From: Glebionis coronaria
Lineage: Eukaryota > Streptophyta > Magnoliopsida > Asterales > Asteraceae
Length of the DNA: 64,000 bases
NCBI GenBank assembly: GCA_025667525.1
Contig: CM046876.1
Coordinates: 84,919,512-84,983,511 of the forward strand
Direction: 5' to 3'
The notes under the pieces are model-generated. The model did no database searches and was not told the origin of the DNA. It worked only from the letters and a program-made list of their open reading frames with translations. Positions 44,540-55,887 of this stretch are shown one piece after another (the first letter of the stretch is position 1; each line of letters begins with the position of its first letter). The translations under genes were made by a program, and so were the position numbers.

Positions 44540-46104
44540 ATATAGAAATAAAATCTAAAGATGAAATATGGTTTAATGATTTTGTGTGTGTTCGTACTCG
44601 ATTCAATTCGAATTGATCACGGTTTAAGGTGGAATTATTATAATTTGGTCACTAAAAGGGGGAGCTTTTTATTAGCTATTTCTACAGATAATATAAAAGA
44701 CAAAGTTACTCAACATAAAATAAAAGAGAGAAATCTAACCTTGATTGGCGGGAAAAGGAAATTTAAAAATTAATTTGAAACAAAAAGGGAAACTTAAACT
44801 GTCGGAATACACACTGTCGGAATACTATCGGAATAATGATCGGAAAATCCGTTGGAATGTGTCAAAAAAATCCTGTCAGAATAACTGACACAGTATCGGA
44901 ATAATAGACAGTAAAACTATCGGTATCTTTGTCGAAAAAATCTGTCGGAAAGTTCCGTCGGTAACGCGGTCGAAATGTCTGATCATTCCTACTATCGGAA
45001 TACCGATCAGAATACAAAACATTTTTCTGATAGAAGTTATCGGAATACCCGTCGGAAAGGAAAAGCCTTTTCCGATGTTAGTTATCGGAATAATCGTCGG
45101 AAAGGAAAACCCTTTTCCGATGGTTTGTAACACGCAATAAGCAAAACCGAATAAGCTTTGTTTTAATAAGCACCAATCGAAACTTGACCAAATCAATAAT
45201 GAAAGGGACTACATAAGCACGAATAAGAAACTTTCAAAACACTAATAAGCGAGATTCATAAAACACACTTTAGAAAAGATTAAACTTTTAAAAACACTAA
45301 AAAGAAAATAAGCTAAACATGAAATAAGTACAAATCACAATAAGCTAAAACCTTAAATCGTTTAAAAACATTGATAAGAATAAGAATATGAAAACTTTAA
45401 TCAAATAAACACAAAGATGAAACAAGTTACCTACTTTGAACCGAATGAAAATCAAAAACAAGAAAGGTAGAATAAGATAGATGATGAAAATCTTGAACTT
45501 GAACTTGTAGATTAAGGATTAAAATACAAGATCAAATGAAAAGCTTAAAACTTGAAAGGAAAATGGAAGAAATCTAGAGAGAGAGAGTAGAATCACCTAC
45601 TTCTCTCTAAAGATTTATACTACAAAAATAAAAATGACTAAAAACTTAACACCTCCTAATGAACCATTAGGAGGGGGTGTGCTGTTTTCTTCCTTCTTTT
45701 ATCTTGTCTTCTCGTCTTTTTAATTAACTCGTCTTTCTCGACTTTGTCTCGGGATTTGTCGAATGATAAAATGAACTTGTCTTCTAATTCCCTTCTTTTA
45801 GTAGACTTGGTTCTTCGACTTTGTTAAACTTCCATCTTTAGACTTTTTCTTCGATAAATCTTCAGAATAGGCCTTTGACTTCCGTTCTTCTTGCACTTTT
45901 GATATTTTGACTTCGTCTTTTGTCTTTTTCTTCGATAAAAGCCCGTGAAAGCCCGTGTTTTCTTCCTTTTTCATATTTTTGTCCTAAAACACAATAAAAA
46001 CACAAACCACGCATAATTCCGACTTTTACGACATAAAATACACGTTTTTGTATCGTTTTTATTATAATTAAGTGGTAAAAGGATAAGTGTTTTCACACTT
46101 ATTA
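44540..46104 (-). repeat. 3' LTR of Athila E (left edge approximate)
   Basis: It ends CACACTTATTA directly before the polypurine tract, parallel to CACACCTATCA in Athila C. In the element's sense it starts TAATAAG, a probable TG-to-TA change. Several blocks (the Lys-rich stretch near 45830-45960, GGCGGGAAAAGGAAA near 44749) correspond to Athila C LTR sequence, so the two are related subfamilies. Confidence 0.65.
44800..45120 (-). repeat. Motif array in the Athila E LTR
   Basis: About 15 copies of (A/G)TCGGAATA or GTCGGAAAG, spaced 15-25 bp: a variant of the motif in Athila C and Copia B. Two longer near-duplicate blocks (about 45018-45067 and 45068-45122) each include CGGAATA, CGTCGGAAAGGAAAA and CCTTTTCCGATG. 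Confidence 0.8.
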
Positions 46105-48317
46105 AATCCCCTACACTTGACCATTGCAATGCCCTCATGCAATGCATTAATTTCAAAGCACGATTTACATTTTTCATGATAATTAACCTACCTCGGCCTT
46201 TATTAAATACTAAACAATAATGAACTAAATAAAAATAAAAATTGAAGAGTATAAGATACTTGAAGGAAGAACGAGTAAAGAGATCGAAGACTTACATTAG
46301 GGCTTTGGTTGTCATGAATGTTTATCACCCTCAAGTTTCACGTTCCCCAATTATTCACTTACCAAGCTTAAAAACGAGATCATTGTTATTATAAGTTAGT
46401 AAGCTAACACTTACTCATGTGCCCTAATTATTCACTTAGACTCCCTTATTCCTAGGTGTATCTCTTATATTTTATTATTGTCTTGAATGATCACGAGGAT
46501 GCATTGTTGACTTATTTTGATAATTTATTAGGGCTGAAAATAAAGTAGGACGATTTAATCAATAGTTAGCTAAAGGACAAAATCTTTTAAAACTGCTTCT
46601 CGGGACCTCATAAAGTTCATATATTGGCATAACTCGCTTCACGATTTGAGACCTTTCTCGGAACAATATTTGGCGGTGACTTCATACTTCGAATCTTGAG
46701 AGACGTTCTTGAAATAATGGTCTTCTCTTCATAATAGGAATTTTTTCACTTGAAGTTTTTAAGAGATTCTTTATACTTGGACCACGACTTCTTCATTTTT
46801 CTCCAATCTTTATTTTGGATTTTTATATACAACGATCCGCCTCCTTTTAGGACTTGGATCTATTTATCCTCATACCTTGCTAGGGTCTTTCGGATAGACT
46901 TCTCCATGATCTTTAGGGGAGTATTTGCTTTTCGTCGTGTTTCTTGATCCTTCATATTGATTTTTGATAAATGATTCTTCACATCACTTTGGATCTTTTG
47001 CAACAAAATGTAGTCCTCATGCCTTGTTAGGGATTTTTCGAACTCGCCAATCTTCGCATCCCGCTTCAATAAGTTATGCCTTGACTATGAACTCTAATTA
47101 ACACCGAGCAACTTTTAGACGATCTTGTGCTAGAAGCTAAGTAACTTTTCAAATCGTACGACCTTACTTATTGTAATTAAATTTATTAACAAGCGATTGG
47201 AGAAAAATCTCATAATTAACTCACATAAATTCATGAAAGAATACCAAACTTATAATTGACTCTATCATCTCTCGTTCTCCAGAATTTAAAATCTTAAGGA
47301 ATGAGACTCGTGGATGCTTAGCCTATTAAATCAAAGTTTTGGGTTTTCAAGTCATCTATAGGATCTTGCAACTTCTTAGACTTTTTCAAGTTTAGAATTC
47401 GCATTTTAAAGTTCTCTTGATAAACGACTTTCTAGGATCAGTAATAGGAACTTGCAAAAAGTTCTTGTTCTTAACCCATAGAGTTAAGACTTTTGCGTTT
47501 TAAAGTTCCCTATATAAAAGCCTAGCAAAACTTGACTTAAATACGTTAAGGATACTAGCTAGAGTAAACTTAGATAAGTAAACTCGGGTTGAGTCAAAAG
47601 ATTCATGACGGGCCTAATATATCAAAGACATCTAAACTCATTAAAACCATTTTATTTAACTTTATTTTTCTCTTTTGACTTTATTTTTGAAATGAAATAT
47701 ATACATACAATGCGATAACAAAAGGAAAGAACATAAAAGAGAATAAATGAAAAATACTACTTGGCCAAAATAGATCAAAAATTTTGAAAAATGTCGAAAA
47801 ATTAAATTTTCCGGTTAAAATGAGGACATATTCATGGAAAAGTCCACTTAAATTCGATAGAAGTCCCCTACACTTGATATAAACATTTTCCTCAATGTTT
47901 AAGCATGTGGGAGTAAACTCCCCTACACTTAGGACATTGTGCACTTCGTCTAAGTCTTGCTAAGGAAGACACGACTATAGTGATTTCAATGTCAACATAT
48001 AGGATATGAAATATTGAATCACAAGAGTTTAGGATAGAACCGGGAAGATGGGTACACGGGATCACGGGTCGTCAAGTATCATCAAAAGTGCTATGTGAAG
48101 CTTTAATCCCTGCACATCATAAGAAACAAGACAACAAACACCTATGTAGCTCCCCTATACTTATTATGAAAACGGGTAAAAAGGATAGATCATCGGGTTG
48201 CCTCCCGAGAAGCGCTTGTTTTTGTTAACCGGGTCACGAGCCTGACTCGGCCCAGAACTAATTCAAGGGACACGTGGTGAGGGATGGAATCATATCATGA
48301 GAGATGTCCTCACCAAA
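46105..48317 (-). other. 3' non-coding region of Athila E
   Basis: Polypurine tract at 46105-46118, hairpin at 46122-46144, then about 2.1 kb closely related to 25300-27310. It ends with the GGGTTGCCTCCCGAGAAGCGC block (48199) and a CACGAGCCTGACTCGGCC stretch before the integrase stop. It has no gene. Confidence 0.7.
46122..46144 (-). other. Hairpin beside the polypurine tract, Athila E
   Basis: CATTGCAATG, loop CCCT, CATGCAATG, 17 nt from the LTR boundary. Confidence 0.6.
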
Positions 48318-49473
48318 TTACAACTTAACACGCTGGCCATTCACTTTAAAGTTTGGCCCATTTGGTTGAGATAGCTCAATGGTGCCATAAGGGAAGACTT
48401 TAGCAACGGTGAATGGACCAGACCAATGGCTCTTAAGCTTGCCCGAAAAGATTTTCAACCGAGAGTTGAAGAGTAAAACTTGATCAGCAACTTTGAAATC
48501 TCGGTTTTTGATCTTAAAATCATGAATGAGTTTGGTTTTCTCCTTATAAATCAACGAATTTTCATAAGCTTCATTCCTAAGTTCATTGAGTTCATTGAGT
48601 TGGATTTTCCTAAGATCACCGGCTTTGTTGATATCAAAATTAGCCCATTTCAAGGCCCAATAAGCCTTATGCTCGAAATCAATGGGGAGGTGGCATGCCT
48701 TTCCGTACACAAGACGATATGGAGTGCAATCAATAGGTGTCTTATATGCGGTACGGAAAGCCCACAAAGAATCATCTAACTTATCGGCCCATGAGGCACG
48801 ATGCTCTCCCACAGTACGCTCTAAGATTCTCTTAAGTCCACGTTTGAAATCTCGGCTTGACCATTAGTTTGTGGATGATACGCGATGGAAAGACGGTGAT
48901 TGACACAATACTTAGCCATGACTCGAGCAAATTGATCATTGCAAAAATAAGCCCCGTGATCACTAGTGATAGCACGAGGGACACCGAATCGAGCAAATAA
49001 TTGTTTTAGAAAGTTCACAACCACCCTCGCATCGTTCGTAGGTAAAGCTTTTGCTTCAACCCATTTAGATACGTAGTCAACGGCTACGAGGATGTACTTG
49101 TTCCCTTTAGATGATGGAAATGGCCCCATAAAGTCGATGCCCCATACGTCAAAGATTTCACATTTTTGGATGAAATTTTGAGGCATCTCATCTTTATGTG
49201 TGATCTTGCCTTGTCGATGGCAAGCATCATAATGATTAACCATTTCGTGTGCATCACGATAAATGGTGGGCCAATAAAATACAGAATCAAAAACTTTCTT
49301 CGCGGTGTAATTGGGACCAAAGTGACCACCGATTGGTCCTTTATGGCAAGCTTCCAAGATTTGTAAAGCAGCGGGCCCGTCACACACCAACGAAGGATCA
49401 AGTCAGCACATTGTTTGAAGAGATAAGGGTCGTACCAATAGTAAGTTTTCACATCCTTGAAGGATTTCTTCTT
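48318..49473 (-). pseudogene. Athila E integrase
   Basis: Three overlapping frames. 49452-49330 carries the N-terminus. 49390-48821 carries the zinc region ([23 protein letters not shown], where the first Cys of the CxxC pair reads Tyr) and the catalytic core ([12 protein letters not shown], then [12 protein letters not shown], then [10 protein letters not shown]). A frameshift near 48815 leads to 48812-48318, with [40 protein letters not shown] and a premature-looking end at KVNGQRVKL; element F has about 22 more residues. All three core acidic residues can be seen. Confidence 0.85.
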
Positions 49474-50942
49474 TTATTGGGACGATAACCCTTCGATGAG
49501 AATTCCACCTGCCAAGTAGTTTGCAAAGTCCACAAACCATGGGGTATCGTCAAGATTGGAGTTAATAGACATTAAGGCCTCAAGGGGAAAAGATTCATTA
49601 ATCTCTTGATTTTGAAGTTTCCCTTGATAAGGATCCTCGAGTCTAATTAGATGATCTACGACAAGGTTTTCCGCTCCCTTCTTGTCACAAATTTTAATTT
49701 TGAATTCTTGAAGGAGTAAAACCCAACGAAGAAGTCTTGGTTTAGTATCTTGTTTTGTTAACAAGTACTTCAACGCGGAATGATCGGTACACACAATGGT
49801 GGTGGAAAGGACAAGATAGGGGCGAAACTTTTCAAAAGCATATACAACGGCTAAAAGCTCTTTTTCGGTTGTAGTATAATGCAATTGAGCCCCCGTCATT
49901 GTCTTGCTAGCGTAATGGATTGGATAGAAACGTTTGTTGATTCTTTGTCCCAAAACCGCTCCAATAGCAAAGTCGCTAGCATCACACATCAATTCAAAAG
50001 GTAACTCCCAATTAGGAGTAACTAAGACCGGTGCCTTAGTTAATTTATCCTTAATAAGATTGAAAGATTTGATACACTCCTTAGAAAAGATAAAAGGAGT
50101 ATCTTTTTCCAAGAGGTGGGTCATCGGGCAAGCTATCTTAGAAAAATCTTGAATGAATCGACAATAGAAGCCCGCATGACCAAGAAAACTTCTCACACCC
50201 TTCACGGTTGAAGGGGGAAGTAATTTAGCAATCACATCGACTTTAGCATGGTCGACTTCAAGACCGGCTTTGGAGATTTTATGACCTAGAACAATGTCTT
50301 CTTTTACCATGAAATGGCGTTTTTCCCAGTTAAGAACGAGACGAGTGTCTTTACACCGTTTGAGTATACGTTCTAAATTGGCAAGGCAAGTAGAGAAAGA
50401 ATAACCATAGACCGAGAAATCATCCATAAAGACTTCCATAGTTTCTTCAACCATGTCATGGAATATAGCCATCATACACCTTTGGAAAGTACCAGGAGCA
50501 TTGCATAAGCCGAAAGGCATTCGTTTGTAAGCAAATGTTCCATAAGGACAAGTGAATGTGGTTTTCTCTTGGTGTTTTGGATCGATGGGAATTTGAAAAT
50601 ACCCGGAGAAACCTTCTTAGAAGCAATAGTAGTCATTACCCGCTAAACGCTCGAGCATTTGATCCATTAAAGGAAAAGGAAAATGGTCCTTGCGAATGGC
50701 ATCATTGAGCTTGCGATAGTCTATGCAAACTCGCCAACCCGTGACAAGTCGAGTAGGAATCAACTCGTTGTTTTCATTGGGAACAACGGTTATTCCGCCT
50801 TTCTTAGGCACACAATGGACGGGACTAACCCATGGCGAATCCGAAATAGTGTAAATCATTCCGGCATCTAGAAGTTTGATGACTTCTTTCTTGATGACGT
50901 CATGAATTTTTGGATTAACCCTTCTTTGGCTTTGGATTGTGG
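49474..50942 (-). pseudogene. Athila E reverse transcriptase and RNase H
   Basis: The RT N-terminus (50859-50620: WVSPVHCVPKKGGITVVP, VCIDYRKLND) and the rest (50520-49474) lie in one frame, interrupted by a TAA near 50617 in YYCF-LDGFSG. The active site reads VFMDDFSVYG. The connection VRSFLGHAGFYCRFI and RNase H (FELMCDASDFAIGAVLGQR, TEKELLAVVYAFEKFRPYL, TDHSALKYLL) follow. A short deletion and frameshift near 50930 separates it from protease. Confidence 0.88.
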
Positions 50943-52343
50943 TTACATGAGAATTTTATGAGTACAAAATTTAGGATCAATTCTGCGGATATCGGAAATT
51001 TTCCAAGAAATTGCTTTCTTATGATTTTTGAGCACATCGATAAGTCGAGATTTTTCATCCTCTTTTAAGTCCTTTGCAATGATGACGGGTAACTTCTTAT
51101 TGTCTTCTAGGAAAACGTATTCCAGGTGAGACGGTAAATCCTTAAGCTCTAAATCCGGAGGATTGTCGATGGAAGGCTTAGTCAAATTCGGATCATCGTT
51201 TATGATTTCCATAGGAGAAGGTGGAGAAATATGGTCCTCATTGAGAATTTTCTCAATGGTACGAATGTCTTCGTCCCAATCGGAGGGAGAATCATCATAT
51301 TTTAAGTCCACATCCCCTAAAGTTTCTTCAAATTCTTTCAAAAGAAAGTCACTTTCTCCAAATGGAGTCAATGAGGGAGCAATAGAGACAGCGGTATCAA
51401 CAATGGGTAGAGAAGAAAAACCACTTTTACAAGAGTCTTTGAAATGTTCTTCACAAGCCTCATCAAGTACGTCAATAAAATTAACGCTCTCGTGTTCATA
51501 AGGTTGCTTAGGAAGTTTACCCATGTTAAAGACGATTTTGTCGTCACCAACTCTCATGATTAATTCGCCCGCGGCTACATCAATGAGAGTGCGACCGGTC
51601 CTCAAGAATGGACGTCCAACAATTAATGGAACACGGAGGTCCATTTCATAGTTAACGGCAACAAAATCCGCCAGAAAGGTGAATTTGTCGACACCGACGA
51701 AGACATCTTCGGCTATCCCCACCGGATAAGCAACCGTACGGTTAGCTAACTCCAATGTCATTCATGTGGGGACTAGCTCGGGTAGAGATAATTGTTGCCA
51801 AACGCTTAAAGGCATTAAGTTGATACTAGCACCTAGATCGGCTAGGGCCATACAATTCTCTACCCCGGGAAAGTTGCTAGGAATAAGAAAGCGACCCGGA
51901 TCACAAAGTTTTGTTGGTAATTTCCTTAAGAGAACCGCGAAGCAATTCTCATTAAGTTGGGTTTGAGCAATATCAAGGAGTTTTTCCTTATCACTTAGAA
52001 GATCTTTGAACATTTTAGCATATTTAGGCATGTGAGTGAGAGCCTCGGCAAAGGAGATGTTGAAATTCAATTGTTTAAACATTTTAAGAAAGTTTGAAAC
52101 TTGAATATCATCCTTGTTCTTCAACTTCTCTTTCCTTAACCTTGAAGGATAAGGTATGTCGGGTTGAGAGGAAGGTTTTGAAATGGAATTCTCACTCATA
52201 TCCTTGGGTGGTGGAGGGGTAGAAGTAGAAGGTGGAGGAATTGGTGAAGGGGGCTCGTTATCCTTTGTCACAATCATCAGAGTAGGTTTAGGAATCTTGG
52301 GTTCCTTATAACCTTTTCCACTTCGGGTGGTGATTGCTTTCAT
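50943..52343 (-). pseudogene. Athila E protease and spacer
   Basis: One frame cut by a TGA at 51762-51764. The upstream part (52343-51765) has MKAITTRSGKGYKEPK, a Pro/Ser spacer, IPYPSRLRKEK and the active site ALADLGASINLMP. The downstream part has MTLELANRTVAYPVG, VPLIVGRPFLRTGRTLID, an acidic spacer (DVDLKYDDSPSDWDEDI), and LPVIIAKDLKEDEKSRLIDV, which leads into RT. The stop replaces an Arg codon (CGA in element F). Confidence 0.86.
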
Positions 52344-52349
52344 CTCTGA

Positions 52350-55300
52350 TGTAGTAAAATACGACCTTTAGGAAAAGGAAGTACAAGTAGTGGTAAGCGT
52401 TAAGTGTCGGTTTAGGAAAACCGAGCACTAATGACCAAAATGAAGTCCAAGTTCGTTTCCCAAGGAGGCAAGTGCGTTGTGTTAAGAGTTGATATTGATT
52501 TGTGATTATATTAATTGAGAAAGAAATGGGATTAGAATAGAAAGACGGTTACGAAAATGAATCGAGCTAAGACGAAAACGCGTTCACGTAAAACCGTAAA
52601 AAACTACAAAATTTAAAATTTTAAACCTAATGATTAATTATAAGCTAAAATAAGTCTTAAATAATATAAATAAGAATAAAAATCCAATAAAAATATTTTA
52701 AAACCTTTTATTAATTAAATATTCAATTTTAATTGCTAATTAAAGCCCTAAAATTAAATATAATTAATCAAAATGTCCAAAATATGATTTTATTGAACAA
52801 ATAAGTTACTTATATTATTTAAAGACTAAAAAGTATTTTTCTTAATTTTTAAATACTATTTTTCTATTTTTTAATCACTAAAAACTATTTTTTTTAAACT
52901 AAAATAATCATAAAAAATAATTAAATAATGCCAAAATTAATTTAACAATTTTAAAAATCCTAAATTACCCTAATGAACAGTAGAAAATTGAAAAAGTTTG
53001 AAAAATGTAAAATCTTGCACTAAAAGACAAAGCTGAATAATACTTAAACCCTAATTAACTTAAATTAATTGTAAAAAATAATTAAAAAGTGAACAGTAAA
53101 TATTTTTAAAACCAAAAATCTTAAAATATAATTCTAAGTCTAGGAAAAATTTTAAAAGTGAAAAATATAAATTTTTTACACTAAATTCCAAAAAATAGTA
53201 ATTAAAAAGTTATTTAAATAAGCTATTTAATCTAAAAATTATAAAATGAACAGTAGCTTAAAAATTAAATAAACTGAAAAATCAGAAATTAGAAAAGAAA
53301 AATAATGCAAAAAGATTGAAAACCTAAATCCTAAAAATCACCACTAAGGACAAAAAAATGGAATCTGATAGTGACCTTTTTCTTGTTTTCTGTCTTTTAG
53401 TGTAGCAGTGGCTACAAAAACACTAGCAGGGGTAATGAAGTTCCCACTGCTAGTGTAATATCAAAGTCTGGTGGACTTTAAGCTTAGGAAAGCTTGGTTA
53501 CTTGGGTTTGAATGGCAACAAAGGCACCCCCACACTCAGTGGAGTGTGGGGAGTCAGTTTAGACAATAAAAACACCAAGCACAGTACAAGTTTAACACAA
53601 AAATGGGCAATTAAAGTGACTGTTTATCAGAAACTGGTCTAGGGGACTATTGCTGAACTATTTGGTCACTAGGACGAATTTTAACAAGCCAAAACTTGCT
53701 CAAATGATCACCAAATCACAACCAATCAATCTAAAACCCTAGACTGACCTATCATCTAACAATATGCAAAAAATCAAACCACAAAACACATTGAAACTAA
53801 GTAGAAAAATGGTTTACTGATTTTTAAGCTATGTTTATCAAATGAGCATGCAATTCTCTTAAGAACTTAACCAAAATGCAAACCAAGTATTTCACACTCC
53901 TAACAACAACCTAAAGAGTGTGTCTAGCCTGTTTTCAAAACAAATAAATGACAATCACTTGGCTAAATAAGCAGACCCAAACACCCCTTTAAATACTGAT
54001 ATCAAGATTTTTGAAACAAAATCCTTTCAAACACACTCAAACTGACTTAACAGACTTCAATCATGCATAAGACACTAAATAAACTTCATTCAAACCTCAT
54101 GAACACACTTAACACACAAATCATAGATTTCATACAATTCACTTAAATTCACAATTTTCTGAAAATTGAACAATGAAACAAAGGATCACCTTGTGGAACC
54201 CACATCCAGGTCCCACTGTGGTAGCAGAACCACCTCCAATATACTCGGGTATATGCAGACTCTTTGAAGAACAAACACCACAACCCTGCTAAGAAAAGAA
54301 GAAAAAGAAACAAGCACAATAATATCCAATCTGTTTTTCTTTAAACGTTTAAACAAAGAAACTAAACAAGTCAACTCGAGGAACTAAACCTGTCTTATCA
54401 AGACAGATTCAGTTCAAACTTAAACTTGGATCCAAACTTTTCAGAAAGAACAAGTTTCTGAAAATTTTGGATATAAGTGAAATTCTTAAAAAAAACTTGA
54501 AGGTTTAAAATTAATTCAGGGAAAAACAAACTTAAAACTAGAATACTGGAAAGTAAAATGGAACTCAGTCATATGCAGGTTTAATAATTTTTCATTAATT
54601 CATAGAAAAGAAAAAATTACATAAAACTGGAACCAACCCCTACAAGTCACAAGCCGACTTGTATTTATACTAGTGCTAGGAACATACTAGAATACTTGGA
54701 ATAAAATAATACAAAGCTGGAAAAACTAAACCCTAGCAAGCTGATTCCCAAAATTGCCCTTTGACTGAATTTGAATTTGGTCTTGTTTGAGCCCCATGTG
54801 ATGTGTTAGTTGGCGTAATTTGATCCTGGACGTCCATGAACTATTGGAGAACACGAAATCCTTTGTAGCTGTTGATTCTCTAGGGTCTTCTTGTTTTCTT
54901 GTGTGCAGGACATGTGGGGGGGACCATATTGATGAGCTGGTGAAGGTTTTGAGAGTTGGGAAATGATGTTGACACCCTCAATCAAGTATCTGGACGGTAT
55001 CACAACAAAGCCCTTTGTTTTGGTGATGTTATTGATTAGGGTTTATAAGACGGATTAGGGGATTTAGTGGAAGTGGTGAGTGAGCAGTAAGTGTTTCCCA
55101 CCCAAATTAATTATATTAAATCACGTTTAAAATAATTAATTTGTTTAATGCAGGGGTGACGTGGTGTTGGTGATGTGGAGGGGAAGTGATTGCTGATTGG
55201 TGGGGAGAGAGTAGTGGGTGATGTGTCAAGTTGTGAGAGGTGGAAGGGAGAATTGTTGTCTGGGAAAAATAAGTCCCCCTACTCCCATGATGTCTTCAAG

Positions 55301-55887
55301 TTGTTTTAAATAGCTTCAAACTCTATTTCCTTTGAAAATACTTTCAAGCACTTGTCAATTTTGGCACAATTTGTTTATAAACTTGAAACAAGGACTAAAC
55401 ATGCAATTTCTTCATATTCCAAGGACTGATTTTGACATGTTTTCAAACTTCAAGGCTTTGACTTGTTTGTTGACTTCTTGGAGGACCATTATTGACAATT
55501 TAGTTTTGTTAAAGGACTAAATTTGCCAATTCTTCAGAGTTAAGGGTCCTTTTTGTAATTTTGACAAACTTTAGGGACTAAACTTGTAATTATGAAGATA
55601 CAAGGGTATAAAGTGTCAATTCTTCAAACTTGGAGGACCAATCTTCAATATTCTTCAAATCTTCAAGGGTTTTCTTTAGAAAATTCTTCATTAGGGCTTG
55701 GTTCATCGTGCGGCTTCGTTTCCCGTGTTCGTTTTTGACTGATTCTTGTGATCTTTTGTCATTTTCTCAATATCTGTACCTAAAATACACAAGCAACAAA
55801 CACAAGCATATATTTGGGTATTTTGATGATATTTAATGCATTTTAAGTCCAAAAAGAACGATGAGACCATGTATAAAAGCCGTCTCA
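52350..55887 (-). repeat. 3' LTR of Athila F
   Basis: 3,538 bp. In the element's sense it begins TGAGACGGCTTTTATACATGG and ends TTTTACTACA. The outer end is set by the break in Athila E coding, the inner end by the polypurine tract. It contains a very A/T-rich stretch (52610-53340), a central region with GTGGAACCCACATCC-type sequence, and no gene. A CGGAA array is absent. Near its inner end TGAGAC (55862) and GTCTCA (55882) form an inverted pair. Confidence 0.78.

Larger units (their letters stand above)
44540..52349 (-). mobile_element. Athila-type element E, 3' part only
   Basis: Reading right to left it holds protease, RT, RNase H, integrase, a 2.2-kb 3' non-coding region and one LTR. Its Gag and 5' LTR are missing from this side: element F interrupts it just upstream of the SEMKAITTRSGK codons. 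The remainder should lie past the right end of the window. The left boundary is approximate, because the partner LTR is not in view and no duplication could be tested. Confidence 0.8.
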
